This document shows, piece by piece, positions 11,302 through 19,615 of a stretch of 20,464 bases of DNA (position 1 is the stretch's first letter; each line of letters opens with the position of its first letter). The notes below the pieces were generated by a model. The model made no database searches, had not been told where the DNA came from, and saw only the letters and a list, made by a program, of their open reading frames with translations. The DNA is from a virus. The DNA lies in the IMG/VR virus record IMGVR_UViG_3300037140_000055, positions 1-20,464 of that record; one strand, given 5' to 3'. Made by a program: the position numbers and the translations under genes.

Positions 11302-11530
11302 ATGGCGTATTCGCCTAAAATCAACAGGGAAGGTACCATCTTGCGAGTAGGCGTGTTGCTAATCCAGAAAGAATGCTCCTGATACCGCGACTCTTGATCG
11401 TATAAAGAACGAACTTGGATATGTTATCGGGAATGTTTTTATTGTGAGTGCCCGAGCGAACGTGTTGAAGCGAGACGCGACGCCGGATGAACTTCGGAAG
11501 CTCGCAGACTTCTATGATAGGAGGCTCTAG
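11302..11530 (+). pseudogene. Small gene with a single apparent frameshift ahead of the portal
   Basis: ATG 11302 reads MAYSPKINREGTILRVGVLL then IQKECS and stops at 11382. Another frame, without any start codon, reads KNAPDTATLDRIKNELGYVI, GNVFIVSARANVLKRDATPD and ELRKLADFYDRRL, stopping at 11528-11530 inside the portal's start (TAGTG). Dropping one A from the AAA in CAGAAAGAA (about 11367-11370) fuses them into one protein of about 75 residues whose stop overlaps the GTG of the portal. The sequence looks well formed and helical. Either it is a sequencing indel or a recent inactivation. No family is recognised. Confidence 0.55.
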
Positions 11531-13149
11531 TGGGAATAGATGATAAGCACCCCGATTTCATTTCTCAGCTAGGGAATTGGATACAGCTTCATGATGTCTA
11601 TGAAGGGGAAAAAGAAATCAAGAGAAAAAGATTGGATTACCTCCCAGCTACCGAAGCTATGTTACAAGATGGAATGACTACACCGAGTGCACCCGGCTGG
11701 AAGGACTACGAAGGCTATCTCACACGCGCATATTTCCACGATCATTTCCGCGACGCTGTTAAAGCGATGGTGGGAATGCTCCACATGAAACCCGCCGTTA
11801 TCAAGTTGCCGCCGAAGCTTGCCCCGATGGTGGATAAAGCCACCATTCAAGGTGAGGGGCTGCAAATGCTCATGCGTCGCATCAATGAGGCACAACTTGT
11901 TTATGGGCGTTGCGGTTTGTTGGTGGACGCACCGACCGGCGCTGACCCCTATACGGCGCTACCATATCTCTCGTTCTATGATCCCCAGCGGATCATCAAT
12001 TGGGATGCTGGGCGTGAGGACGAGGGCCGCAATCAGCTTGAACTTGTCGTGCTCGACGAGAGCGGTTTTCAGCGCGAGGGTTTCACCTGGGTGTCAGAAA
12101 GGAAGCATAGAATTCTGACACGGGGTATCCCTGAGTCACTCGAAAGTGGTTGGACGCGGCCGAGCCCCGAGGACAATTTCTCGGTCTGCGTAAAAGTCAA
12201 CGATATGTCGATGCCGATCCCGAGCGATTTTATTTTCCCGCAGATCGCTGGCCGACAGCTTAATGAAGTCCCGTTCGTTTTTATCGGCTGCAACGATCTC
12301 GTGCCGCAACCAGACATGCCACCGTTGCTTGGGCTCAGCAACTTGTGTCTCACGATCTACCGGGCCGAAGCGGATTACCGGCAGACACTTTTCATGCAGG
12401 GCCAGAATACTCTCGTCGTCGTCGGCCCCGCTGGCGATACGGATACGCAATTGCGTGTTGGGGCCAAGGGCCTCATCTGGTTGAAAATAGGTAGCAGCGC
12501 GGAGTACATCGGTGTATCTGCTACGGGCTTGGGCGAGATGCGGCAATCACTCAAGACCGACATGGACGCCGCCGCCGCCGCAGGTGTCGCGTTCATGGAC
12601 GTAGGCAATGCCCGTGGTGAGTCAGGCGAAGCGCTGCGCATTCGTGTCGCCGCGCGCACGACCACGATCTCGGCAGTCGCGCAATCGGCTGGTGCGGGAT
12701 TGGAGCAAGCGCTCAAACTGTGCGCTACATGGGTCGGCGAGGACCCGGATGAAGTATCAGTTACGCCGCAGACAGATTTTGCGGATCAGAATGTCGCTGG
12801 TGCCGCGCTGCTTGCCTTCATGCAAGCCAAGCAGCTTGGTCTCCCATTATCGCTCAAGTCAATGCATCGCATGATGCAATTGAACGACATGACCGAGATG
12901 ACCTTCGATGAGGAAAATGACCAAATCGAGGAAGAGGCTGAGACTACAATCGGCTCGATGGTCATGGGCGCGAACGTAGGCGATACAGATAACTCGTATC
13001 TCGATACCGAGGCGGGCGGCAATAGCGATCCTATACCGCCAACGCCGACTGTGCCACCCGCCGGTAATCAACCCGTCCCGGTCACACCTCATCGGCGCGG
13101 CTCGCCTGTGCCCTTAAAGCGCAAGCTTGGCAAAGGGTCTAGTACCTGA
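11530..13149 (+). CDS. Portal protein, DUF4055-type, 539 aa
   Basis: It forms the dodecameric ring at the capsid vertex through which DNA enters and to which the tail attaches. The opening (HPDFISQLGNWIQLHDVYEG then YLPATEAML), YFHDHFRDAVKAMVGMLHMK, the central YGRCGLLVDAPTG and YLSFYDPQRIINWD all match my recollection of the DUF4055 portal group. The later helical wing region is SLKTDMDAAAAAGVAFMDVG, and the acidic and Pro-rich tail from about 470 is normal. The start is GTG 11530, with AGGAGG at 11519-11524. It follows terL as expected for the head gene order. Confidence 0.82.
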   Translation: MGIDDKHPDFISQLGNWIQLHDVYEGEKEIKRKRLDYLPATEAMLQDGMTTPSAPGWKDYEGYLTRAYFHDHFRDAVKAMVGMLHMKPAVIKLPPKLAPMVDKATIQGEGLQMLMRRINEAQLVYGRCGLLVDAPTGADPYTALPYLSFYDPQRIINWDAGREDEGRNQLELVVLDESGFQREGFTWVSERKHRILTRGIPESLESGWTRPSPEDNFSVCVKVNDMSMPIPSDFIFPQIAGRQLNEVPFVFIGCNDLVPQPDMPPLLGLSNLCLTIYRAEADYRQTLFMQGQNTLVVVGPAGDTDTQLRVGAKGLIWLKIGSSAEYIGVSATGLGEMRQSLKTDMDAAAAAGVAFMDVGNARGESGEALRIRVAARTTTISAVAQSAGAGLEQALKLCATWVGEDPDEVSVTPQTDFADQNVAGAALLAFMQAKQLGLPLSLKSMHRMMQLNDMTEMTFDEENDQIEEEAETTIGSMVMGANVGDTDNSYLDTEAGGNSDPIPPTPTVPPAGNQPVPVTPHRRGSPVPLKRKLGKGSST

Positions 13150-13162
13150 TACGGAGGGCCGC

Positions 13163-13201
13163 ATGACCCAAGATAAAGGGGCTGTGTATCCCGGAAAGTA
13201 A
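13163..13201 (+). CDS. Possible 12-aa leader peptide
   Basis: ATG 13163 behind GGAGGG opens the frame MTQDKGAVYPGK, ending five bases before ATG 13207. Its last codons contain the GGAAAG that serves the next gene. It may be a translational-coupling leader, or merely the remnant of a longer gene. Confidence 0.3.
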   Translation: MTQDKGAVYPGK

Positions 13202-13206
13202 GTCAC

Positions 13207-15972
13207 ATGCCCTTTGACGAAAGCCAGCATCCGCGTGGTGAGCACGGCCGGTGGGCAGTCAGCGCGGGCGGCACTGTCGAGCCGCTCGTCGATCCGCGCG
13301 TGCTCGATGTCGGCGGCGATCAATGGAACAAGGATACTGCGGCCCGACTCGAAAACGAGTATGAGGCAGCGCGTCCGGCACTGAACGCTCTTGTCGAGAC
13401 GGCGGCCAAAGCACCGTCGCCTTCGGATGATGCCGAAGTAAGCGCCGCAGTAAAAGCAAACACTACAGCTAATTTTCACGACTTAGAAAATAGCTTGTCC
13501 GATACTGAGTCGGCTGCGCTTATCAGCAAGTATGGCTCAATTCAAGCGGCATCCACAGCATTGTACGGTAAAGATGCGCCTGGTTTCAAAGGTACGGACG
13601 AACCCGAGGACGAGGAGAGTCCGGAGTCCTGGGATGAGATGAATAACGATCTACAAGAACAGGCAGGGGATAAATACAAAGAGTCAAACTATGAACAAGC
13701 CCTAGAAAGCGAGCAAAATAACTGGTCAGAAAATGGCGCGCCTGCGGAGGCAGCAGCCAAGGTCGCAGAAGATGACGACTGGAAAGCGGAATTCTTGACA
13801 GATTATCTCGCGCAGCGGATCGAGGACGGCGAGCCCGCCATCCCTTACACCGCACAAGAATTGCTCGACTCAATCACATTGAATTTCGATCATGACTCAG
13901 CCTCTGGCTCGGGCTATGGTTCAAAAAGTCTAGCCGAAAAATATCTGGAAGTCGGATTTGACGACAGTCAATTGCAGCACCCTCACAACAATTTCAATCC
14001 CGATCAAATGACGCTTCCTGGTATTGAAGAGGTGAAACCAGAAAGCTCGCTCACTGAGGATATGCGCAAAGACATCACCGAAGCCATCACTGACGCATTC
14101 ATAGAAAAAACAGATAAAGAGACAAGCAATATGGAGGCTCCCGATTATCTTTCGGAAAGCGCTAATGACCTGGTAGCTGAAGATTGGGACCAAATGGGCG
14201 ACAAGGATAAGTTTCAATGGGTCAAAAATAATACTGATCTCGTGGATGATGAGAAGCCGGGGAAGCCTGAACCGAAGGACGAGGGGCCACTTTTAATACC
14301 CACGACCTGGAACCCGATGCAAGACAACGATAAGGGCGCAGGAAATTACACTCGCACGCAACGAATGGCGAAATATCTCGCCAATAACCGCGCCGTTCAA
14401 GTCATGGCGCAGCGTGGCGTACAGACTCTAAATCAAAGGGGCGATCCGGTTCTCACACATGCGGCGGTGCCGGGGACTGATACCAAGTATAGTGAGGAAG
14501 CACATCCTCTTACCCCGACGCTTGAGGCTATTGAGCAATCAGATGAACGATTATGGTCCGGCTGGAAGGGAAGCTCTACCGGAGCGGAGGGGCGGCTCCT
14601 ACAGGTTGCATCGGCTGACGAGCTTGGCGGCCGACTCAGGGAAGCGATAAAAAATCCTGATATGGCGGTGGAGTATAGCGCATTTGCGAAAAGCGATATC
14701 GCAAAAACAGGTACCTTAGAGGAATTTTCAGCGGGACTAAAGGCAAGCAGCAATCCAGTCGAGATGGCAAAGGCGGCAAAATCTGATCCTGATACATCAT
14801 TCGAACAAAAACAAAAAGCTCAGGAAATTATAGAGAACCCCCCTACTTGGAAGCAGCCGCCGCTCGGCGAAAAGGTTACGTTATTCAGTGGGACTGAAAT
14901 ATCGCTGGATAGTAACCCCATGTTGCATGCTTTAGGCAGCAAATTAAAACTTCACGACGGCACGGAAATTCAGAAGCAGCCAGACGGCAAATGGAAAGCA
15001 ACAACAGGTCCACAACCGAGTACGTTGCCGACTCAGGGTAATCCGGCGAAGCTGAAAAGTGAAACCGTATCTCGATACCCCGCAGTAGGCGCGAGTGGTG
15101 CGGGCGCTCCCAGCTATCAGAGACTTCCTGAAATGAACGTCGTGCGTAACGGAGCTACTTCAACTACCACTGATCTAGGTGTCGCAAACGGTTGGGGCGG
15201 TACGGCGAACAATGCATCCAACGGTATCAGCCGGGACGAAGCTATCGAATACGCCAACATGAACTTTGCCAGCATTGGCGGCTACGAGGGTGTCAAAGCA
15301 GCGGTCCGGGCGAAATGGGAAACTACACAATACATGCTCGATAAGGCCGACACACCGATTGTCCAGGTCTATCGCGGCATGAGCTACCCGCACACGCGTT
15401 CAGAAGATGTGATACCTGCCGGAGCCGCAGGTAAAAAATTGGCTGCTGCGGATTTAGAAACTGGGGTTTCTTTTATAAAAGCGCAACCTAAAATGGAAGT
15501 CTCCACGCTTCTGGATAAATCAGGAGAGCCACAACAAAAAGCTCTCATCGCTGAATATGGAAGCCTCTACAACGCAATTGGTGCTATTCATGGTCACGAT
15601 GCCAACGCGATCAAACTACACGACGTGATCCAAAAAGTGCAGGCGGTTCCTACACCTCATGAAGCCGTATCGTATTTGAGTGGGACGGAAATGGAAGCCC
15701 TTACAAAACAGTATGGCTCTTTTGCCAAAGCGTGGGTGGAGATACATCCCGCAGAAGAAACTCCGACTCGCGGGCGCGTTGTGCTACGCGCTGAGGTACC
15801 GCGCACGGCCGTCCTGTCAGTTCCAGCCTACGGCGTAAATGTCCATAGCGAGCACGAAGTTGTTGTCACTGGCACATCCTGGCGTGGCTGGGATGCATGG
15901 TCTGACAAGGCACCGTCGTTTGAGGATGTACCAATGGGTACGAAGACGTCTCCACCAAGGGGCCGCTTATAG
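13207..15972 (+). CDS. Large head-associated protein with C-terminal ADP-ribosyltransferase-like domain, 921 aa
   Basis: The N-terminus MPFDESQHPRGEHGRWAVS is a leader of the 'FDExxHPRGxxGxF' type, shared with the protein at 18023. Residues 40-700 are mostly acidic, helical and low in recognisable motifs. From about 715 the sequence fits an ART fold: VYRGMS with R723, a strand GRVVLRAEVPRTAVLS, then SEHEVVV with an ExE pair at E882/E884. R-S-E type ARTs transfer ADP-ribose from NAD to arginines, and phages fuse such domains to head proteins for injection. Between R723 and ExE lie two copies of a helical repeat (cores YGS at 784 and 836). A third copy is at 109. No Mu F domain is evident. The catalytic call is by pattern only. 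Confidence 0.65.
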   Translation: MPFDESQHPRGEHGRWAVSAGGTVEPLVDPRVLDVGGDQWNKDTAARLENEYEAARPALNALVETAAKAPSPSDDAEVSAAVKANTTANFHDLENSLSDTESAALISKYGSIQAASTALYGKDAPGFKGTDEPEDEESPESWDEMNNDLQEQAGDKYKESNYEQALESEQNNWSENGAPAEAAAKVAEDDDWKAEFLTDYLAQRIEDGEPAIPYTAQELLDSITLNFDHDSASGSGYGSKSLAEKYLEVGFDDSQLQHPHNNFNPDQMTLPGIEEVKPESSLTEDMRKDITEAITDAFIEKTDKETSNMEAPDYLSESANDLVAEDWDQMGDKDKFQWVKNNTDLVDDEKPGKPEPKDEGPLLIPTTWNPMQDNDKGAGNYTRTQRMAKYLANNRAVQVMAQRGVQTLNQRGDPVLTHAAVPGTDTKYSEEAHPLTPTLEAIEQSDERLWSGWKGSSTGAEGRLLQVASADELGGRLREAIKNPDMAVEYSAFAKSDIAKTGTLEEFSAGLKASSNPVEMAKAAKSDPDTSFEQKQKAQEIIENPPTWKQPPLGEKVTLFSGTEISLDSNPMLHALGSKLKLHDGTEIQKQPDGKWKATTGPQPSTLPTQGNPAKLKSETVSRYPAVGASGAGAPSYQRLPEMNVVRNGATSTTTDLGVANGWGGTANNASNGISRDEAIEYANMNFASIGGYEGVKAAVRAKWETTQYMLDKADTPIVQVYRGMSYPHTRSEDVIPAGAAGKKLAAADLETGVSFIKAQPKMEVSTLLDKSGEPQQKALIAEYGSLYNAIGAIHGHDANAIKLHDVIQKVQAVPTPHEAVSYLSGTEMEALTKQYGSFAKAWVEIHPAEETPTRGRVVLRAEVPRTAVLSVPAYGVNVHSEHEVVVTGTSWRGWDAWSDKAPSFEDVPMGTKTSPPRGRL

Positions 15973-16024
15973 GGGAGATTTCTTCTGCGGACTATGTTAA
16001 GCTGCAAAAAGAGGCATACCCGGT

Positions 16025-16462
16025 ATGATCGATGTAGATTTGAATGATCATAGTGGCGGACCGCATTGGCTCACAAAAGCAGGCGGTCATGACCACGCCA
16101 AAAATATCCGCGCCAAGCACCGCGCTGCGTGGGTAGCGAAGCATCCGCGCGTGCCTAATCCCGTGCGCCCGGAGACGATGGCGAAGTTGGAAGCTGTCAG
16201 CGCCTATGCGCAGAAAGTTCACGCTGCCAAAGTCCTGGCTCGAATAACCAAAACCTGGAATACCGCGCTCGCGATCATCGATAAATCAGAGCTTGTATTG
16301 CGCGACGTGATCGAGCGCGGGCTTTTGAATACCGCCGGACTTGATCATCAGCGCTACAATGATGCGATGCGGGTCGCTGACCGACTCATGAAAAAGATCA
16401 CACGCATTCGGACCAAAGCCATCAAAGCTGCCTTCCGCCTTTTGCGGGATCAATCCTATTAA
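16025..16462 (+). CDS. Hypothetical helical protein, 145 aa
   Basis: The start is polar (MIDVDLNDHSGGPHWLTKAG), followed by long basic helices (AKLEAVSAYAQKVHAAKVLA; DRLMKKITRIRTKAIKAAFR). AGAGG (16009-16013) lies eleven bases upstream of the ATG. The stop TAA (16460-16462) falls at the expected right end of the IS200/IS605 element, so the native C-terminus may be longer and cut by the insertion. The function is not recognised. Confidence 0.6.
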   Translation: MIDVDLNDHSGGPHWLTKAGGHDHAKNIRAKHRAAWVAKHPRVPNPVRPETMAKLEAVSAYAQKVHAAKVLARITKTWNTALAIIDKSELVLRDVIERGLLNTAGLDHQRYNDAMRVADRLMKKITRIRTKAIKAAFRLLRDQSY

Positions 16463-16475
16463 CGTCTTCCCCGGT

Positions 16476-17552
16476 CTAAAGGCCAGGGATTTCCACTACC
16501 GGAGGCGGACGTTCCCGCCCGACACGGAGAATGTTTAGCGCTGCGTTCACATCCCGATCGTGAGAAGTGCCGCAGTCTGAACAAACCCAATGTCTTATTT
16601 CAAGCGCGCCCATACCTTTCGGACTGCTGTCGGGAATACACCCGCAGCACGAGCACGTCTGAGAAGTCCATCGCTCGTCGGCTTCTACATACCGAGCCCC
16701 GTGCCTGCTGGCTTTGTAGCGGAGCTGATTGCGGAACGTCGTCCATCCTGCATCGAGTACGGATTTAGCCATCCGCGTCTTTACAAGTTTGGCGGCGCTC
16801 ACATTGCCGACAACGATAAGCCGATTTTGGCGAACTATCGAAGTAGTCGCCTTGTGGTGTTGATCCTTTCGGACGTTCGCAATCTTTGCGTGGATGGCTT
16901 TGACGCGACACTTGTTGCCGGCGCGCTGTTGAACGGCGAGCGCGACCTCGTACTTGCGATAGTGCTGAAGCGCCGGAACAGTGTTGCCATTGCTGCACGT
17001 CGCCAGCGTCCTCAATCCAAGGTCGATCCCTATCTCTCCGTTGCCGGTCGGCAGGTCATCGGTAACCTCACACTGGAAACAGACATACCAGCGCCCGCGA
17101 GCGTCCTGAGTAAAGCAGCCGGCCTTGATGTCGTCGGGAATATCCCGCGATTTCCAGAAGTGGAATTTCCGTTTGAGGTAGACGACATGTGCGCCTTCGA
17201 GACGTACAGCGCGCTTGATAAATGGCAGCCAACCGAGTGCGCGCTTCGACCCACCGCTGGCGCGAAAGCGCGGGGCGTGGCGGGCGGCGTTGCGCGAGAT
17301 TACAAACTGCTTGCAAATCTGACTGACCGTATCGGAGTGCAGCCCAAGTTCCGCAGCACATCCAGTAGTCAGCTTGACAAGATCGAAGTGCGACGGCCAA
17401 CGACGCTTAGGCGCGCCGTCCCTGTAATTGGACATCGCCCTGCGCTGTATCTCGCAACAGTAATTCCACACGAAGTTGCACGCCCGCGAGTGCCGCCCGA
17501 GGTACTTACCGACCATTGCGTCTTTGATGCGGAACTTATATGTAAGGATCAT
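16476..17552 (-). CDS. tnpB: TnpB, RNA-guided endonuclease of the IS element, 358 aa
   Basis: TnpB cuts DNA at the element's donor site using an RNA from the element's right end. The N-terminus MILTYKFRIKDAMVGKYLGR is typical. The RuvC parts are D177 (IGIDLGLRT), the segment IVVGNVSAAKLVKTRMAKSV and D332/D334 in HDRDVNAALNIL. A zinc ribbon has CSCC at 300-303 and CSDC at 324-327. The usual glutamate of the second RuvC motif ('vvENL') is replaced by Gly249. E290 and E293, in VEADERWTSQTC, could substitute, as in TnpB/Fanzor proteins with a rearranged active site. The ATG at 17552 is preferred to a TTG at 17579. Length is normal, with no frameshift. Confidence 0.88.
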   Translation of the reverse strand: MILTYKFRIKDAMVGKYLGRHSRACNFVWNYCCEIQRRAMSNYRDGAPKRRWPSHFDLVKLTTGCAAELGLHSDTVSQICKQFVISRNAARHAPRFRASGGSKRALGWLPFIKRAVRLEGAHVVYLKRKFHFWKSRDIPDDIKAGCFTQDARGRWYVCFQCEVTDDLPTGNGEIGIDLGLRTLATCSNGNTVPALQHYRKYEVALAVQQRAGNKCRVKAIHAKIANVRKDQHHKATTSIVRQNRLIVVGNVSAAKLVKTRMAKSVLDAGWTTFRNQLRYKASRHGARYVEADERWTSQTCSCCGCIPDSSPKGMGALEIRHWVCSDCGTSHDRDVNAALNILRVGRERPPPVVEIPGL

Positions 17553-17581
17553 ACGCAGGAAGTATTGGTCGGTGGTCAAAA

Positions 17582-17992
17582 ATGCAAGGCTTCAGGCGCG
17601 AACGACATAGCGTTTCCCGGCTCACGGTCCACTTGGTCTGCGTCACGAAATACCGACGCAAAATCCTCGATGGCCGGGCGCTTGACTGGCTCAAGGCGCA
17701 CTTTGCCAAGGTTTGCCAGACAATGGATTGTGTACTTCTCGCCTGCGACGGTGAGAACGACCATGTCCATTTGCTGGTCGAGTACCCACCGAAACACTCG
17801 ATCTCTGTCTTGGTTAATGCCATCAAGGGTACGTCCAGCCGGCTACTGCGCGCCGAAAGGCCAGACGTCGCCAAGCGCTACTGGAAGGGTGTTCTGTGGT
17901 CCCCGGCCTATTTTGCCGCCTCGACCGGCGGAGCCACGCTTGAAACGGTTAAGCGGTACGTCGAACAGCAGCGCGCCTCCTCCTCGCCCTGA
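17582..17992 (+). CDS. tnpA: TnpA, Y1 (HUH) transposase of IS200/IS605, 136 aa
   Basis: This is a single-strand transposase that cuts and joins the hairpin ends of the element. The family opening is VHLVCVTKYRRKIL (16-29). The metal-binding HUH is HVH at 61-63 (GENDHVHLLVEYPPK), and the nucleophile is Y126 in ETVKRYVEQQ. YWKGVLWSPAYFAAS (100-114) is also characteristic. Length is normal, so it appears intact and potentially active. It starts 30 bases from tnpB on the opposite strand, so the two promoters must overlap in 17553-17581. Confidence 0.92.
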   Translation: MQGFRRERHSVSRLTVHLVCVTKYRRKILDGRALDWLKAHFAKVCQTMDCVLLACDGENDHVHLLVEYPPKHSISVLVNAIKGTSSRLLRAERPDVAKRYWKGVLWSPAYFAASTGGATLETVKRYVEQQRASSSP

Positions 17993-18022
17993 AGGGCAAG
18001 GTTTCCGGCTTGGAGATTTACG

Positions 18023-19615
18023 ATGACCGAATTCGACGAGGGCGCGCATCCACGTGGCAAGGGCGGCAAGTTCGCGCTCAAAGGTAGCGCGGGTGGTCAT
18101 GAAGGACAGATCGCGACTGCCATCGCAACAAGTGTGGACGCGGACACCGATCAATATAAACAGCCGAGCGTCGCAGCAATGGCGGGCGACGGCGCAACCG
18201 ATCCGAAAGTCATCGCGGCTACTGAGAAAAATTTCGAACATGATATCGGGCTATTCCACGATGCTTCGATCTATCCAAATTTTCGATCAGATGAATTGAA
18301 AGGCACTGTGCGCGAGCAAGCTACCGCCATCGTCAAGAACCTGACGAGCAATCTCGTGTTCCTCTATAATCAGGCGAGCGACGAAGTAAAGCACGCTGGG
18401 AGTATCTGGTACGAGAGCGCGCACAAGGTTGGTGAGAAAGCCACCGCTGATAGCGTAAATGCGGACTTCCCGAAGGGGCTACCACAGATCGGCGTATTTG
18501 GCACAATCGCAATTTTGTCGCCGAACAAAGAATGGGACCAGAACGTCGATATGGCTCGCCGTGTCGTGGACACTTATGCGACGAAACAACATTATCAGTT
18601 CGACGAGGCTATGCGAGCGCAATTCGCGAAAACTTGGGACGCCAATAAAGCCGGTAGTTCTGGAAAGCCAGACCCGGACTCGCAGAAGTACAAAGACAAG
18701 GTGAAGCTTTTTGAGTCGTATCGCCGGGACGTGGAGGGTAAAAAGCTTGGTGAGTTATCCAGTCCATTGCTCAAGGCAGTATGGATCAGAACCTATGATG
18801 AGGCGCACAATCCGCAAACATACCACACGTTTTTGCCTAACGGCGATATTGGCCCGCTCGCGCGCAATCTTCCAAATAGGAAATTCCCGGAGGGTGCACC
18901 CACGACGATGGTGTGGCAATCGACCAAGTTCGTTGCTAATGCTGTTCGTTGTTTAGAGTCCAATGGCGACCGACAAATCATCTCAGATAATATGGGCGGC
19001 AACCATAAAGTGCGATCATTTTTCAACAACATCCTAGACCCCCATTCACCAAACCAAGACACAACCATTGACACGCACCAAGTCGGTGCGGCATTGTTAC
19101 GGGGACTCGGTGCAAAGTCGGCTCCAGTGACCCAAAACTTTGGGTTGGCACCGCCGAAAGGCGTCGAAGCTGCGAGCGGATCGGAGGTCACTGGCCTATC
19201 CGGTACCTACGGCGTTTACGCCGACGCCACACGCGCCGCCGCGAAAGAAACGGGCGTGCCCTACGCTCAGGTGATGCAAGCGATCACTTGGGTCACGAAA
19301 CGAAACGTACTCGGGGAGACTTCTGACGCAGCCAACGCGCTGATAGAAAAAGCCTGGGGCCGCTATCACGACGGCCGACTGACGCAACCGCAGACGCAAA
19401 AGTTGGTTTGGAATATCGCTATGCAAGATGTGGCGCGCCAAGCCGTGGCGCGTAAAACGAAACTCGATTGGGATTTAGCAGCGCCTGCTCGGGTTGCGGC
19501 ACGAGCGGTCGCAAGAGCGCAAACGGACTCGGACAAGGCCGCGCGAGCGACTGCGCGAGCGAAGAAGAAAGTGAAGAGTGCTACACAAGCAAAGAAAGTG
19601 AAGTTGCTATTATGA
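18023..19615 (+). CDS. DUF7178-like phage protein with HPRG leader, 530 aa
   Basis: It starts MTEFDEGAHPRGKGGKFALK, the same leader type as the 921-aa protein at 13207. The core matches a phage family I remember as DUF7178. It has FGTIAILSPNKEWDQNVDMA (159-178), NHKVRSFFNNILDP (327-340), TTIDTHQVGAALL (347-359) and, near 400-430, YGVYADATRAAAKETGVPYA then QAITWVTKR. The 'K..sF..NI..P' and 'vTID.H' spacing recalls helical DNA-binding or glycosylase-like folds, but no activity is established. The C-terminal 50 residues are Ala/Arg/Lys-rich and may bind nucleic acid. GGAG (18012-18015) supports ATG 18023. The next gene overlaps by ATGA. Confidence 0.7.
   Translation: MTEFDEGAHPRGKGGKFALKGSAGGHEGQIATAIATSVDADTDQYKQPSVAAMAGDGATDPKVIAATEKNFEHDIGLFHDASIYPNFRSDELKGTVREQATAIVKNLTSNLVFLYNQASDEVKHAGSIWYESAHKVGEKATADSVNADFPKGLPQIGVFGTIAILSPNKEWDQNVDMARRVVDTYATKQHYQFDEAMRAQFAKTWDANKAGSSGKPDPDSQKYKDKVKLFESYRRDVEGKKLGELSSPLLKAVWIRTYDEAHNPQTYHTFLPNGDIGPLARNLPNRKFPEGAPTTMVWQSTKFVANAVRCLESNGDRQIISDNMGGNHKVRSFFNNILDPHSPNQDTTIDTHQVGAALLRGLGAKSAPVTQNFGLAPPKGVEAASGSEVTGLSGTYGVYADATRAAAKETGVPYAQVMQAITWVTKRNVLGETSDAANALIEKAWGRYHDGRLTQPQTQKLVWNIAMQDVARQAVARKTKLDWDLAAPARVAARAVARAQTDSDKAARATARAKKKVKSATQAKKVKLLL

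Larger units (their letters stand above)
16463..18010. mobile_element. IS200/IS605-family insertion sequence, tnpA and tnpB divergent
   Basis: It contains a Y1 transposase (+) and a TnpB (-) whose starts face away from each other, as in IS605. Boundaries are approximate. Beyond tnpB lies an imperfect hairpin around 16470-16488 (CCCCGG...CCAGGG), a plausible right end. Beyond tnpA lies GCCCT-GA-AGGGC (about 17989-18000), a plausible left-end hairpin. Such elements lack inverted repeats and target duplications, so ends cannot be fixed without an empty site. The guide-RNA scaffold that accompanies TnpB would overlap the 3' part of tnpB and the right end. Confidence 0.75.

Noticed and set aside
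13207-13480. Mu F head-morphogenesis domain at the start of the 921-aa protein
   Set aside because: The expected 'R.V..G...G......R.' helical pattern is not visible. Only the HPRG leader and an acidic helical stretch are seen.
16590-18026. 478-codon open frame on the + strand
   Set aside because: It runs antisense through tnpB and then out of frame through tnpA. Its translation has no family features, while both strands' transposition proteins have all their motifs.
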